DNA of 64,000 nucleotides from Brevundimonas nasdae (GCF_016654005.1 NZ_JAEPWN010000004.1:124001-188000), one strand, 5' to 3'; numbered from the stretch's first letter, positions 9,062-20,127 are shown. The notes: generated by a model from the sequence alone, not told the origin. Numbers and translations are program-made.

Positions 9062-9370
9062 TTATTTTAGACCAAAACCAAAGATCGCAACCAACAAGAC
9101 GACAAAGGCGGCTAAGTCCAAGGGCGCAGCGATGCGAGCGACCTTGACACAGCGCGTTATGAAACGGCTGCCGTACAGGTTATGGCGATCCGAATAGAAG
9201 CCTGAAATGAAGTGCTGCCCGAACAGGTCAAAAGCCCGCATCAAGGGCGGTGTGTTCTTGGGTATAACACCACTTGTACGCAGATGATCTGCCCAGAACT
9301 GAGCGCCATGCGCTGACACCATCGTCACCAGATGGATCGGCGCCAGCACGTACAGGACATACCATATCAT
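9062..9370 (-). CDS. Small predicted membrane protein of unknown function
   Basis: 102 aa, not recognised. Hydrophobic N-terminus (WYVLYVLAPIHLVTMVSAHG) and a C-terminal transmembrane segment (LDLAAFVVLLVAIFGFG) flank a polar middle (FISGFYSDRHNLYGSRFITRC). Base composition is clearly less G+C-rich than the neighbours, which hints at a different history. It starts 7 bp after the deaminase stop on the same strand and may be its operon partner; the 100 bp beyond its stop toward the polymerase are A+T-rich. Confidence 0.7.
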   Translation of the reverse strand: MIWYVLYVLAPIHLVTMVSAHGAQFWADHLRTSGVIPKNTPPLMRAFDLFGQHFISGFYSDRHNLYGSRFITRCVKVARIAAPLDLAAFVVLLVAIFGFGLK

Positions 9371-9377
9371 TCAGGCG

Positions 9378-10457
<1,080 letters not shown>

Positions 10458-10472
10458 TCAAGGAGCACCCCA

Positions 10473-10634
10473 ATGACGGACAAACAAGACAAGCCGGTCA
10501 AGATCAACACCACGCCCGGCGTTCTGGGCGACGGCACCGAGGAACAGAACCTGGGCCAGAAGGGCGATCCGTCCAAGCGGATCACCGAAGACGAGGTGGA
10601 CGCCGCCTTCTCCGACAAGAAGAAGACGGACTGA
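10473..10634 (+). CDS. Small charged hypothetical protein
   Basis: 53 aa, soluble and highly charged (MTDKQDKPVKINTTPGVLGD... ending in SDKKKTD), no cysteine or membrane segment, probably partly disordered. AAGGAG sits about seven bases before the ATG, which supports translation. It lies alone between the divergent deaminase and the convergent argS, with its stop three bases from the argS stop. Function unknown. Confidence 0.7.
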   Translation: MTDKQDKPVKINTTPGVLGDGTEEQNLGQKGDPSKRITEDEVDAAFSDKKKTD

Positions 10635-10637
10635 TCC

Positions 10638-12440
10638 CTACATGCGATCCGGCGTTTCGATGCCGAGCAGGCCCAGCGCCGTCTCCAGCTGACGCAGGGC
10701 CGCCGCCGACAGGGCGAGGCGCGAACGTTTCGTGTCCTCGTCCGGTGCGACCAGCACAGGGCAGGCGGCGTAGAATTTCGAGAACGACTGCGCCACGCGA
10801 TAGGCGTGTTCCGCCACCAGGTGCGGCATCCGCTTGTCATAGGCGTCCGACGCAGCAGCGCTGAAGGCGTCCAGCGTCAGGGCCAGATCCCGTTCCGCCT
10901 GTTCGGCGATGACGATGGGACCAGCCGACACGCCCTGTTTGGCGGCCTTCCTCAGCAGGGATTTGATGCGGACCGCCTGATACAGCAGGTAAGGCCCGGT
11001 CTTGCCCTCAAAGCTCATGAAGCGGTCGAGGTCAAAGACGTAAGAGGTGGTGCGCGCGTTCGACAGGTCGGCGAATTTCAGGGCGGCGATGGCCACCTTG
11101 TGCGCGATGGCCTCGAACTCGTCCGGCGACAGGTCGTCGCCCAGCTTGGCCTCATGCAGACGCTCGCGCGCCTTTTCCGTCGCCTGATCGATCAGGTCCC
11201 GCAGTTTCAGCACGCCGCCCGCGCGGGTCTTGAACGGCTTGCCGTCCTGACCGTTCATGGTGCCGAAGCCCAGATGCTCCAGCGACTTATCGGGCGCGTA
11301 TCCGGCCAGATAGGCGGCGCGGAACACCTGTTCGAAATGCTCGGCCTGGCGTTCGTCGACGACGTACAGGATCAGGTCCGGGCCGATCGCCTTCTTGCGG
11401 TCCAGGATCGTGGCCAGGTCGGTCGTGCCATACATGGCCGACCCTTCCGAGCTGATGACCAGCAGGGGCGGGGGGGAAGGGGCCTCGATCACCGATCCGT
11501 CAGCCAGCTTCTTCTTGCGCGTCTCGCCGGGCTTGGCGACGTGAACCACCTGGGCGCCGTCGTCCTCGACCAGCAGGCCCGTGTCCATAAGATGGGCCAG
11601 CATTTCCGGCATCAGGGGATCGGCGTCGCTCTCGCCGTTCCACAGGTCGAAATCGACCGACAGGTCGCCGTATTCGCGCTTCAGCGCCTCGCGGCTGACG
11701 GCCACGAAATGCCGCCAAAGAGCGCGGTATCCGGGGCGGCCGTTCTGCAGCTCCGCCGTCGCCTTGCGGGCGCGGTCGCGGAAGGCGGGGTCTTCCCTGG
11801 CCTTGCCGGCGGCCAGGGGATACAGTCGGTCGAGGTCGGCCAGGGTGACGGGCGTCTCGGCCGGGAAGGGACCGTCGCCCTCGACCATGAAGGCGTCGGC
11901 CAGGCCTTCATCGCCGCAGGCGACGATCAGCAGACCCATCTGGAAGCCCCAGTCGCCGAAGTGGGCGTCGCCGGTCACTTCATCACCGCGGAAGCGGAAC
12001 AGGCGTTTCAGGCTCTCGCCGATGATGGCGCTGCGCAGATGGCCGACGTGCATCGGCTTGGCCACGTTCGGGCCGCCGTAGTCGATGACCACCTTGCGCG
12101 GATCGGCGACCGTCGCGGCGCCCGCGTGATCGGCGTCGGCGGCGACTTCCGCGGCGCGCACGGCCAGGGTCGCGTCGGCGATTTTCAGGTTGATGAAGCC
12201 GGGACCGGCCACCTCGACCGAGGAAAAGCGCGGATCGGCGCCCAGGCGTTCGGCGATCTTGCCCGCCAGTTCGCGCGGATTGGCCTTCAGGGCCTTGGCG
12301 GCGGCCAGGGCGCCGTTCGACTGGAAGTCGGCCAGGTCGGGACGGTCGGACGGGGTGACGCGGGCCAGCGCCGCATCCACGCCTTCGGCGGCGAAGGCGG
12401 CGGCGACCGCTTCGCTGAGGACGGTCTTCAGATCAGCCAT
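10638..12440 (-). CDS. argS: Arginyl-tRNA synthetase
   Basis: Class I aminoacyl-tRNA synthetase, 600 aa, charging tRNA-Arg with arginine. An N-terminal Arg-tRNA-synthetase domain precedes the catalytic HIGH-like motif HVGH (residues 131-134, in [18 protein letters not shown]), and the DALR anticodon-binding domain closes the protein ([17 protein letters not shown]). The ATG at 12440 follows the stop of the upstream exported protein by one base, so the two are likely co-translated. Confidence 0.97.
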   Translation of the reverse strand: MADLKTVLSEAVAAAFAAEGVDAALARVTPSDRPDLADFQSNGALAAAKALKANPRELAGKIAERLGADPRFSSVEVAGPGFINLKIADATLAVRAAEVAADADHAGAATVADPRKVVIDYGGPNVAKPMHVGHLRSAIIGESLKRLFRFRGDEVTGDAHFGDWGFQMGLLIVACGDEGLADAFMVEGDGPFPAETPVTLADLDRLYPLAAGKAREDPAFRDRARKATAELQNGRPGYRALWRHFVAVSREALKREYGDLSVDFDLWNGESDADPLMPEMLAHLMDTGLLVEDDGAQVVHVAKPGETRKKKLADGSVIEAPSPPPLLVISSEGSAMYGTTDLATILDRKKAIGPDLILYVVDERQAEHFEQVFRAAYLAGYAPDKSLEHLGFGTMNGQDGKPFKTRAGGVLKLRDLIDQATEKARERLHEAKLGDDLSPDEFEAIAHKVAIAALKFADLSNARTTSYVFDLDRFMSFEGKTGPYLLYQAVRIKSLLRKAAKQGVSAGPIVIAEQAERDLALTLDAFSAAASDAYDKRMPHLVAEHAYRVAQSFSKFYAACPVLVAPDEDTKRSRLALSAAALRQLETALGLLGIETPDRM

Positions 12441-12441
12441 T

Positions 12442-13122
12442 TTATTCGCTCGTGGGGGCGGCCGCGGCAGGCGCGGGGGTCGTTCCGGCGTTGACGCGGA
12501 AGCGGCTGCCCGAACGGTTGAACTCGGCCATCTCGGGCGTCACGTCGAAACCGACCAGCACTTCAAAGTTCGAGCCGTTAGTGGTGGCCTCGGCGCGCGG
12601 GATGGTGATGGTGCGGTCTTCGGTCACGGCGGCGGTGCGCTGACCGGCGAAGTTCACCGGGATGTCGAAATATTCCTTGGTCAGGATGGCGCTGTTGCGC
12701 TCGGTCACCGCGATCCAATAGCGATAGGTGCGCTGGTCGCTGGCCGCCTGCGGACCACGGCCGAACTGGAACAGCACGCGCATGTCCAGACGGATGGGCT
12801 CGTCGCCGCGATACTGGCAGTCGGACGCCAGGTTCTCGATCTCGCCCGTATAGCCGACGTTGGCGATGGCGGCGCGTTCACCCTCGAACTCGACATAGCG
12901 GGCGGCGTCGTAAAGAATCTTCACATAGGGGCAGGGGCCTGCGTTCGCGCGACGCGACAGCGGGGCGATGCGAATCGCCCGGCGCGGCGCTTCGTCCTGA
13001 CCAGCGGCCTGTTGCTGACCACCGCCGCGTTGACGGCCGCTCTGAGCCTGGACGGCGACTGGCAGGACAGACGCCGCGATCGAAATGGCGGCGAGGGCGG
13101 TTAGGACGCGACGCATCAGCAT
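12442..13122 (-). CDS. Exported hypothetical protein upstream of argS
   Basis: 226 aa with a signal peptide ([28 protein letters not shown]), a Gln/Gly-rich linker, and a beta-rich domain holding two cysteines ([16 protein letters not shown]) that could form a disulfide in the periplasm. The C-terminus is Ala/Pro-rich. Start chosen at ATG 13122 (GGAAA five bases upstream); ATG 13116 is an alternative and a longer ORF upstream lacks support. I do not recognise the family by name. One base separates its stop from argS. Confidence 0.8.
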   Translation of the reverse strand: MLMRRVLTALAAISIAASVLPVAVQAQSGRQRGGGQQQAAGQDEAPRRAIRIAPLSRRANAGPCPYVKILYDAARYVEFEGERAAIANVGYTGEIENLASDCQYRGDEPIRLDMRVLFQFGRGPQAASDQRTYRYWIAVTERNSAILTKEYFDIPVNFAGQRTAAVTEDRTITIPRAEATTNGSNFEVLVGFDVTPEMAEFNRSGSRFRVNAGTTPAPAAAAPTSE

Positions 13123-13246
13123 ATATTTCCGACAGCGAAAGGGCGCGCGCGACGATCGGCGGCCGATCATAGAACGCTCGCCGCTGATAGCGGCTAAAGC
13201 GAGGCGCGGCAAACCTTCGCTTTCGAACTGGGCGTTCAGTTGCGTC

Positions 13247-13690
13247 TCAGACGCTCATCACCAGGCAGGTCGAGGTGGCGGTGGCGTACAGTTTGCCGTC
13301 CAGACCCCGCAAATCCGCCTCGGCGAAACCGGCGCGGCGGCCGATCTGCACGATCCGCCCTTCGGCCCGCACCGGCGTGCCTGCCGTCAGCGCCTTGTGA
13401 AAGACGGTCTTCAGCTCAAGCGTCGTATAGGTCTGGCCGGGCTTGAGCATGGAATGGACCACGCAGCCGCAGGCTGAATCCAGCAGGGTGGCGATCCAGC
13501 CGCCGTGCACCGTGCCCAGCGGATTATAGACGGCTTCGGTCGGAATGCCCTCGAACACCACCCGGCCTTCCTCGATCTCGGTCATGTCGAAGCCGACGGT
13601 GCGGGCGATGGGGGCGGTGAAACCGGCCTTTGCGCCCAGCCGCAACTGCTCCACGCCGGACAGTACGGACAAGTCGATGGCGTCGGTCAT
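13247..13690 (-). CDS. PaaI-family hotdog thioesterase
   Basis: 147 aa single hotdog-fold domain. The family signature is NPLGTVHGGWIATLLDSACGCVV with the catalytic-region HGG, followed by TTLELKTVFHKAL and the strand-rich C-terminus. Such proteins hydrolyse acyl- or aryl-CoA thioesters; the substrate is not evident. Start ATG 13690 is preceded by AGGA; 18 further upstream codons are open but not conserved. An intrinsic terminator separates it from the DUF3035 gene upstream on the same strand. Confidence 0.9.
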   Translation of the reverse strand: MTDAIDLSVLSGVEQLRLGAKAGFTAPIARTVGFDMTEIEEGRVVFEGIPTEAVYNPLGTVHGGWIATLLDSACGCVVHSMLKPGQTYTTLELKTVFHKALTAGTPVRAEGRIVQIGRRAGFAEADLRGLDGKLYATATSTCLVMSV

Positions 13691-13717
13691 GGGTACGGAT
13701 CCTGCGCGATGGGGTCC

Positions 13718-13758
13718 GTTTACAATAAAGACGGACGCTGCCAAGGCAAGCGTCCGTC
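13718..13758 (-). terminator. Rho-independent terminator after the lspA/DUF3035 unit
   Basis: Perfect 10-bp stem (13758-13749 with 13739-13730) with a 9-base loop, followed on the minus strand by TTTATTGT. It lies 32 bp after the DUF3035 lipoprotein stop. Confidence 0.85.
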
Positions 13759-13790
13759 AAAAGTCTTGGTTCCGTATGGAAAGGCGGGTC

Positions 13791-14354
13791 TTACAGGCCC
13801 GGCAGCTTGAAGCCGCTGTTGCGACGCGGAACGATGGTGATGGGACGACCGCCGGTCAGGGCCTGGGCGCGGGCGGCCTCGGTCGTGGCGTCGATGGTCA
13901 CGGCGCCGTCGGCGGTCTGACGCGTGGTCGCGGCCTGGCTGGCCGAATCGTTCTTGCGCCAGAACATCAGGCGGTTGGCGAAGCTTTCGTCCTTACGGGC
14001 GATGTTGCCGAACTCGTCGTCGACGACATAGATCGCCAGCGGATCGGCCTGGTCGGCGCCGGCCTGCGTGACCAGAGCCTGCTCGCCCGCCGTGCGGGTG
14101 ACGCCTTGGCGTTGGCCCAGCAGAATCTGACGGGCGGCGCTTTCAGGGGCCAGTTCCTGCGGGCGCGGCTGGCCGGGTGCAGGCGGACGCAGGCCGTATT
14201 CCGGCGGCACGGTCAGGGGCGCGGTCGAGACGGTGACGAACTCGTCCGGCACGACCTTGGTCAGGCCGACGCCTTGCTTGATGGTGCCGCAAGCCGACAC
14301 GGCGAGCGCGGCGGAGGCGGCGAGGGTCAGGACGGCGACACTGCGAATACGCAT
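13791..14354 (-). CDS. DUF3035-type lipoprotein
   Basis: 187 aa predicted lipoprotein: signal MRIRSVAVLTLAASAALAVSAC with a lipobox cysteine at about residue 22, then GTIKQGVGLTKVVPDEFVTVSTAPLTVPPEYGLRPP, the hallmark of DUF3035 proteins. The remainder is low-complexity and polar. Its gene lies directly downstream of lspA, the usual place in Caulobacterales, and a terminator follows. Start ATG 14354 chosen because the signal peptide begins there. Confidence 0.88.
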   Translation of the reverse strand: MRIRSVAVLTLAASAALAVSACGTIKQGVGLTKVVPDEFVTVSTAPLTVPPEYGLRPPAPGQPRPQELAPESAARQILLGQRQGVTRTAGEQALVTQAGADQADPLAIYVVDDEFGNIARKDESFANRLMFWRKNDSASQAATTRQTADGAVTIDATTEAARAQALTGGRPITIVPRRNSGFKLPGL

Positions 14355-14424
14355 GGTTTCAGGCTCTGTTCGGCTTAATGCGGGTGCTCCCCCGGAGCGA
14401 AGACCGCATAGTGAAGACGGTGGA

Positions 14425-14931
14425 TTACGACTTTTCGGCGGCGGGGCCAACCTTGGCGGCGCGTTCGGACAGAAGAGTGTCCAGAATCAGCAGGACGACC
14501 CCGATGGTGATGGCGCTGTCGGCGACATTGAACACCCAGGGAAACACGCCCGTGCCGGAAAAGTCGATGAAGTCGACGACATAGCCGAAACGCACGCGGT
14601 CGATGGCGTTGCCGATGGCGCCGCCCATGACCAGGCCGATGGCCGCGATCAGCAGACGCCGCTGCGACTTCAGCGCCCACCAGCCCAGGGCGATCGAGAC
14701 GATGATCGAAAAGATGCTCAGCCCCCAACGGGCCTCGCCGCCGCTGAACAGGCCGAAGCTGACGCCGGTGTTCTCGACCCAGCTGAAGTTCAGGATCGGA
14801 CGGATCACCGGGACGCGCCCGATCTCCTGCAGTTGCAGGCCGCTGATGATCCAGGCCTTGCTGATCTGGTCCAGCAGGACGACGACGATGGCCATGCCAT
14901 AGGCGGCCAGGGCGATGCGGGGAATCTTCAT
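14425..14931 (-). CDS. lspA: Lipoprotein signal peptidase (signal peptidase II)
   Basis: 168-aa inner-membrane aspartyl protease that cleaves prolipoprotein signal peptides. Four hydrophobic segments are visible, and the catalytic aspartates are D111 (GNAIDRVRFG) and D138 (FNVADSAITIG). It would process the many predicted lipoproteins in this window. It lies 70 bp upstream of the DUF3035 lipoprotein gene. Confidence 0.96.
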   Translation of the reverse strand: MKIPRIALAAYGMAIVVVLLDQISKAWIISGLQLQEIGRVPVIRPILNFSWVENTGVSFGLFSGGEARWGLSIFSIIVSIALGWWALKSQRRLLIAAIGLVMGGAIGNAIDRVRFGYVVDFIDFSGTGVFPWVFNVADSAITIGVVLLILDTLLSERAAKVGPAAEKS

Positions 14932-15015
14932 GCGTCGCTTTCAGCGGGACGAACAGGAAGGGCGCGATTAGCAGGAAGCGCAGCCCCCGCCAATGGAGGT
15001 TGCGTTGCGTGGGGG

Positions 15016-16623
15016 TCAGAACAAATCCCCCTGTCCGGGTGGCGGCGCCTTTGGCTTGGGCGCAGGCTTAGGCGCTGCGGCAGGCGATCCGACGCGCGGC
15101 TCGCCGCCCTCGATCACCGCCCCGCGTGCGCCGTCGCCGAACACCAGTTGCACCGACTGACCCGGGTTCAAGCTGGCGGCGGCGGTGATCCAGACGCCGT
15201 CCTCGCCCTCGACGCGGGCGAAGCCGGGCTTGGGACGGGCAGGGTCCAGACTGGTCAGGGCGCGCGACAGGGCGGACAGCCGGTCGGCGTCCCGCTCCAG
15301 CCGACGCGGCGCCCAGCCGTCTAGACGCAGGGCCACGGCCTCCAGCCTGTTCTGGCGCTGATCCAGCCGCCGATGGATCGGATCGGGCGACAGCCGCCCG
15401 GCGGCCTGCAGCAGCCGCCGCTCATGGCGCGCCACATTGGACTGCAAGGCCGCGCCCAGACGTCCCGCGACGTTGCCCAGCCGGTCGTCGCTGCGGTCCA
15501 GACGGGCGCGCAGCAGGGCAGGCGTCAGCTTGCCCGCCGCCACGGCCAGATGCCGCTCATGCAGGGCCACATTGCGGTGCAGGCCCGACGCCAGGCGGCT
15601 GGAGGCGTGATCCAGCCGCTGCTGCGCCAGCGCCAGCAGGTCTTCGGGCCGCGCAGGCAGGCCGCGCGCCACGGCCCGCAGCCTGGTGCGGCGATCCTCG
15701 ATCAGCCGCCCGCCCGCCTGGACCAGGCGCCGATCCATGTCCGCAACGGCGTAGCGCAGGTCCGCCAGCACGGGCGTCGCCATTTCGGCGGCGCCCGTCG
15801 GCGTCGGCGCGCGCCGGTCCGAGACGAAGTCGATCAGGGTGGTGTCCGTCTCGTGCCCCACGGCCGAGATGATCGGGATGCGCGCCGCCGCCACCGTCCG
15901 GGCCAGGGCTTCATCGTTGAAGCACCACAGATCCTCGACCGACCCGCCGCCGCGCGCGACGATCAGCAGGTCGGGGCGCGGAATCGGCCCGCCGGGCGTA
16001 ATACCGTCAAACCCGCGAATGGCGTTGGCCACCTGACCCGCCGCCGCATCGCCCTGCACCACCACAGGCCAGACGATGACCCTACACGGCCAGCGTTCGG
16101 CGATCCGGTGCAGCACGTCGCGGATGACGGCGCCGGTCGGGCTGGTGATGACGCCGATGGTGCGTGGGAACTGGGGCAGGGACTTCTTGCGCCCCGGCTC
16201 GAACAGGCCCTCTTCGCGCAGGCGCAGCTTCAGCCGCTCCAGTTGGGCCAGCAGGGCGCCCGCGCCCGCCGCCTCCATGCTCTCGATCACGATCTGGTAA
16301 GACGACCGCGCCGGATAGGAGGTGATCTTGCCGGTGACGATGACCTCCAGCCCCGCCTGCGGCTGGACGCCCAGACCCCGCACCGCCCCCTTCCAGATGA
16401 CCCCGTCAATGGCGGACTTGTCGTCCTTCAGCGTCAGATAGACGTGGCCCGAGGCATGGCGGTTCACCTTGGAGATTTCGCCCCGCAGCCGCACATGGCC
16501 GAACCGTTCCTCCAGCGTCCGCTTCAGCGCGAAGGACAGCTCCGAGATGGACAGGGGCGGGTTGTTGTCGCGCGGCGTCGGCTGTTCCGCCGGGCCTTCA
16601 AAAACGTAGGAGTCGTCACTCAT
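15016..16623 (-). CDS. xseA: Exodeoxyribonuclease VII large subunit
   Basis: 535 aa. N-terminal OB-fold ([45 protein letters not shown]) and catalytic domain with [38 protein letters not shown] and [28 protein letters not shown]. The C-terminal third is the long helical region with repeated R-rich segments, ending in a Pro/Ala tail. With XseB (not in the window) it degrades single-stranded DNA. Slightly longer than the E. coli enzyme because of the tail. Confidence 0.96.
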   Translation of the reverse strand: MSDDSYVFEGPAEQPTPRDNNPPLSISELSFALKRTLEERFGHVRLRGEISKVNRHASGHVYLTLKDDKSAIDGVIWKGAVRGLGVQPQAGLEVIVTGKITSYPARSSYQIVIESMEAAGAGALLAQLERLKLRLREEGLFEPGRKKSLPQFPRTIGVITSPTGAVIRDVLHRIAERWPCRVIVWPVVVQGDAAAGQVANAIRGFDGITPGGPIPRPDLLIVARGGGSVEDLWCFNDEALARTVAAARIPIISAVGHETDTTLIDFVSDRRAPTPTGAAEMATPVLADLRYAVADMDRRLVQAGGRLIEDRRTRLRAVARGLPARPEDLLALAQQRLDHASSRLASGLHRNVALHERHLAVAAGKLTPALLRARLDRSDDRLGNVAGRLGAALQSNVARHERRLLQAAGRLSPDPIHRRLDQRQNRLEAVALRLDGWAPRRLERDADRLSALSRALTSLDPARPKPGFARVEGEDGVWITAAASLNPGQSVQLVFGDGARGAVIEGGEPRVGSPAAAPKPAPKPKAPPPGQGDLF

Positions 16624-16836
16624 GCGGCCACCTTACCGTGCGCCGCCGAATGCGGGAATGGGCGCGGAACGGTCGATGACAGCATGCGTTTGTCGCTCAT
16701 GGAGCCGGGCAACCGCCATCCAGACCCCCGAAGGGTGATCAGCCGAGCGCCTCCCCACAGCGCCCCTCCTGCGATCCGTCCGCCGGTCCTTGGTCCTTGC
16801 TGATCGACGCCATGCCTCTTGACCAGGATAGGTTCG

Positions 16837-17265
16837 ATGACCCGCAGTCTGATGATCGCCGCCGCAGCAGCAGCTTTGCTCGCGGCCTGCTCCCAGCAGA
16901 AGGAGACCCCGCCCGCCGCCGCGCCAGCCGACACGGCCCCCGCCGTCGGCCCTGCCATGACGGCCCAGCCCGACGCCGCCGCCATGACGCAGGGCGAACC
17001 TCTGGTTCTGGGTCTGAGAAGCGCCCAGCTGGAAGGCGCCAATCTGTTGTCCACCGACGGCACGGATGTCGGGGATGTGCAAAAGGTCGATGTGGGCAGC
17101 GACGGCAAGGCGACCGGCCTGATCGTCGCCCCGACCGGCGTGGGCGAACGCTGGGTGCGCCTGCCGCTGGCCGGACTGACGGTGAAGACCTTGGGCGACG
17201 ATCATGTCGTGGTCACCGGCCTGACGCTGGATCAGGTCAAGGCGCTGCCCGCCTGGGCGCCATAA
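16837..17265 (+). CDS. PRC-barrel-like lipoprotein, copy 1
   Basis: 142 aa predicted lipoprotein (lipobox LLAAC at the end of MTRSLMIAAAAAALLAAC), an Ala/Pro-rich linker, then a small beta-barrel-like domain with SAQLEGANLLSTDGTDVGDVQKVDVG, a PRC-barrel-like pattern. A second copy with the same core lies at 17509. ATG 16837 follows AGGATAGG; the TTG six codons earlier is less likely. Function unknown; probably a periplasmic or outer-membrane tethered protein. Confidence 0.82.
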   Translation: MTRSLMIAAAAAALLAACSQQKETPPAAAPADTAPAVGPAMTAQPDAAAMTQGEPLVLGLRSAQLEGANLLSTDGTDVGDVQKVDVGSDGKATGLIVAPTGVGERWVRLPLAGLTVKTLGDDHVVVTGLTLDQVKALPAWAP

Positions 17266-17330
17266 GGACGCAGGCCCTGGGTTTGGGCTGATGACCGGGA
17301 ACGGCAGGGGCCTCTCGTCGTTCCTGTCTC

Positions 17331-17492
17331 ATGCCCGCTGATCCCAGAGGAACAGACCCGGACGACCGCGACCCGCGTGAGCGGGGCCTGCAGCGGCGCA
17401 GCGGCGCGGGCGGCGCCATGAGCCCGTGGCTGATTATTCTGAGCATAATTCTGCTGGGTTTCGTCGTCTATGTGCTGTCGGCGATCCTTTGA
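17331..17492 (+). CDS. Small single-span membrane protein
   Basis: 53 aa between the two PRC-barrel lipoprotein genes. The first 29 residues are Arg/Asp-rich and hydrophilic; the rest (SPWLIILSIILLGFVVYVLSAIL) is one transmembrane helix reaching the C-terminus. An internal ATG at 17418 could give a 24-aa form. The reading frame is tight between its neighbours and the hydrophobic helix is convincing, but no family is recognised. Confidence 0.55.
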   Translation: MPADPRGTDPDDRDPRERGLQRRSGAGGAMSPWLIILSIILLGFVVYVLSAIL

Positions 17493-17508
17493 ACCCTGGG
17501 CCAACCCG

Positions 17509-17958
17509 ATGAAGCGTCTGACTGTCCTGACCGTGGCTTTGCTGGGGCTGGGCCTCGTCGCCTGCTCCAACCAGAATGATGACGACGCCGTCGTCGAACA
17601 GTCGGCCCCCAACGCCCCGCCTGTTCCGGCGACTGAGGCCCAGGCTGACGCGGTCAGCGGCGATACGGTGCTGGCCTTTAACATGACCCGTGATCAGCTG
17701 GAGGGCGCAAACCTTCTGTCGCGCGACAACACGGATCTGGGCGGGGTGACCAAGCTGGTGCTGGATCCGCAGCGGCGTCTGACCCATGTGGTGGTCGAAC
17801 TGCAGGGCCCCGGCGCGTTGAACGTCATGGTGCCGATCGCCGATCTGGCGCCGATCCAGAACGGCGCGAACAAGGATCTGATGACCAGTCTGACCGCCGC
17901 CCAACTGCAGGCTCTGCCCGCCTACAGCCCCGATATCGCGCCGCCTTTGCCGGAATAA
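17509..17958 (+). CDS. PRC-barrel-like lipoprotein, copy 2
   Basis: 149 aa, paralogue of the 16837 gene: signal MKRLTVLTVALLGLGLVAC with lipobox LVAC, acidic linker, then DQLEGANLLSRDNTDLGGVTKLVLDPQRRLTHVVVEL, matching the core of copy 1 (QLEGANLLSxDxTDxGxVxKV). The duplicated pair with the small membrane gene between them looks like one cotranscribed unit reading toward purD. Function unknown. Confidence 0.82.
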   Translation: MKRLTVLTVALLGLGLVACSNQNDDDAVVEQSAPNAPPVPATEAQADAVSGDTVLAFNMTRDQLEGANLLSRDNTDLGGVTKLVLDPQRRLTHVVVELQGPGALNVMVPIADLAPIQNGANKDLMTSLTAAQLQALPAYSPDIAPPLPE

Positions 17959-18008
17959 GCCCGCCCGGCGCTTGACCGACCGCAGCGACGCCGTCATTGC
18001 CCGGTCTC

Positions 18009-19283
18009 ATGAACATTCTTCTCGTCGGATCGGGCGGGCGCGAACACGCCCTGGCCTGGAAGATCGCCCAGTCGCCGCTGGTCACGCGGCTTGTCGCCGC
18101 CCCCGGCAATCCCGGCATCGAGAAGCTGTGCGAGCTTTGCCCGGTCAAGGCCGACGATGCAGAGGGCCTGGCCGCCCTGGCGCAGGAGATCAGGGCTGAT
18201 CTGGTGGTTGTCGGGCCGGAACTGGCGCTGGCGGCGGGTCTGGCCGACCGTCTGGCGGCGGCGGGCATTCCCTGTTTCGGCCCCACGGCTCAGGCGGCCC
18301 AACTGGAGACCTCCAAGGCCTTCTCCAAGGCCTTTCTGGAGCGTCACGCCATCCCCACCGCCGGTTACGGCGTCTATGAGACGGTCGCTGACGCCAAGGG
18401 CGCGCTGGACCGGTTCGCCGCCCCCTATGTCATCAAGGCCGATGGTCTGGCGGCGGGCAAGGGCGTGGCCATCAGCCCGGATCGTCAGGACGCCGAGGCC
18501 GAGATCGAGCGGATGCTGGGCGGTCGTTTCGGCGCGGCGGGCGCCCGCGTCGTCATTGAAGAGTTCATGGACGGGGAGGAGGGCTCGCTCTTCGCCCTGT
18601 GCGACGGCAAACAGGCGGTGCTGTTCGGCGGCGCCCAGGACCACAAGCGCGCCTTTGACGGCGACCTTGGCCCCAACACCGGCGGCATGGGCGCCTATTC
18701 GCCCGCGCCCGTCTTCACCGCCGATCTGGTGCAGCAGGCCAACGACCTGATCGTCCAGCCCACCATTCAGAAGATGGCCGAAGAGGGCGCGCCCTATCGC
18801 GGCGTTCTGTACGCCGGTCTGATGGCGACCGAGGACGGTCCCAAGGTGGTCGAGTTCAACGCCCGCTTCGGCGACCCGGAATGCCAGGTGCTGATGATGC
18901 GCTTCGCCGGCGACATCGTGCCCTATCTGCTGGCCTGCGCGCGCGGCGACGTCTCGGGCCTGCCGCCTGCGGCCTTCAAGCCCCAGACGGTGATCTGCGT
19001 GGTCATGGCGGCCAAGGGCTATCCTGACAGCCCGCTGGAAGGTTCGACCATCCGCGGCGCCGATCAGGATTTCGGCCCTCATGTCCAGGTTTTCCATGCC
19101 GGGACCAAGCGTCGCGACGACGGCGCCCTGACCGCTGCGGGCGGGCGCGTGCTGAACGTCTGCGCCGAGGGCGACGACATCGCCCAGGCCCGCGAACGCG
19201 CCTATGAGGCCATCGCCAAGATCGACTGGCCGGGCGGCTTCAACCGCACCGACATAGGCTGGCGCGCGCTGGACCGCGAATAG
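18009..19283 (+). CDS. purD: Phosphoribosylamine-glycine ligase (GAR synthetase)
   Basis: 424-aa ATP-grasp enzyme of de novo purine synthesis (phosphoribosylamine + glycine + ATP to GAR). Clear motifs: MNILLVGSGGREHALAWK, APGNPGIEKL, YVIKADGLAAGKGV, LFGGAQDHKRAFDGDLGPNTGGMGAYSP and VEFNARFGDPECQ. ATG 18009 begins the conserved N-terminus; the upstream open codons are not conserved. Confidence 0.97.
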   Translation: MNILLVGSGGREHALAWKIAQSPLVTRLVAAPGNPGIEKLCELCPVKADDAEGLAALAQEIRADLVVVGPELALAAGLADRLAAAGIPCFGPTAQAAQLETSKAFSKAFLERHAIPTAGYGVYETVADAKGALDRFAAPYVIKADGLAAGKGVAISPDRQDAEAEIERMLGGRFGAAGARVVIEEFMDGEEGSLFALCDGKQAVLFGGAQDHKRAFDGDLGPNTGGMGAYSPAPVFTADLVQQANDLIVQPTIQKMAEEGAPYRGVLYAGLMATEDGPKVVEFNARFGDPECQVLMMRFAGDIVPYLLACARGDVSGLPPAAFKPQTVICVVMAAKGYPDSPLEGSTIRGADQDFGPHVQVFHAGTKRRDDGALTAAGGRVLNVCAEGDDIAQARERAYEAIAKIDWPGGFNRTDIGWRALDRE

Positions 19284-19312
19284 GCCGAACACCGGCCGAG
19301 TGAGAGTATCGC

Positions 19313-20104
19313 ATGGTTGAACTGGCCCCCGAGATCATCGCCCTGTTGTGCCTTGCGGCTGTGGCGGCGGGGTTTGTCGACGCCATCGCAGGCGGTGGCG
19401 GTCTGATCACGGTTCCGGCCCTGCTGGCGGCGGGCGTTCCGCCGGTCGCCGCCATCGCCACCAACAAGGTTCAGGCCAGTTTCGGCACGGCCTCGGCGAC
19501 CTGGAGCTATTGGCGGGCGGGCCGGATCGACTTCGGCATCCTGAAATGGCCGCTGGCGGCGACTCTCGTTGGGGCCGGGCTGGGCGCCTTCGCCGTCACG
19601 GTGGTCGACACCCGTTGGCTGATGGTGCTGCTGCCGGTCCTGCTGATCGCCATCGCCCTGTATTTCCTGTTCGGACCCAAGGCCAGCGACGAGGACGCCC
19701 ACGCCCGCTTGACGCCCCTGGCCTATAGCGCGGTCGCCGGAGGCATCGGCTTCTACGACGGCTTCTTCGGCCCCGGCACCGGCTCCTTTTTCGCGCTCAG
19801 CCTCGTCACCCTGATGGGCATGGGTCTGACGCGCGCGACGGCGCACACCAAGGCCCTGAACCTGATGAGCAATGTCATCTCCGTGGTGGTTCTGGCGGCG
19901 GGCGGCCATGTGCTGTGGCTGCTGGGCGGATCGATGGCCGTGGGCCAGATCATCGGCGGGCGTCTGGGCGCCCATTCGGCGATGCGCTTCGGCCCGCGCC
20001 TGATCCGCCCGCTGCTGGTGGTGATCTCGCTGGGCATGGTGGCCAAGCTGCTGTCCGACCCGGCCAATCCCCTGCGGATCATGGTCGCGGGCTGGTTCGG
20101 TTAG
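19313..20104 (+). CDS. TSUP-family (TauE/SafE) membrane transporter
   Basis: 263 aa, about eight hydrophobic segments, with the family features DAIAGGGGLITVPALLAAGVPPVAAIATNKVQ near the N-terminus and YDGFFGPGTGSFFALSLV at the start of the second half. These proteins export or import sulfur-containing anions and related small organic anions; the substrate cannot be told here. It follows purD by 29 bp and ends at a repeat pair facing the L,D-transpeptidase gene. Confidence 0.92.
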   Translation: MVELAPEIIALLCLAAVAAGFVDAIAGGGGLITVPALLAAGVPPVAAIATNKVQASFGTASATWSYWRAGRIDFGILKWPLAATLVGAGLGAFAVTVVDTRWLMVLLPVLLIAIALYFLFGPKASDEDAHARLTPLAYSAVAGGIGFYDGFFGPGTGSFFALSLVTLMGMGLTRATAHTKALNLMSNVISVVVLAAGGHVLWLLGGSMAVGQIIGGRLGAHSAMRFGPRLIRPLLVVISLGMVAKLLSDPANPLRIMVAGWFG

Positions 20105-20127
20105 GTCTGGTCGAGATCAGGCTAGAC

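Noticed and set aside
16620..17205. Minus-strand ORFs of 160-190 aa between xseA and the first lipoprotein
   Set aside because: Low-complexity Ala/Gly/Arg composition and overlap with a plus-strand lipoprotein that has a signal peptide, lipobox and paralogue.
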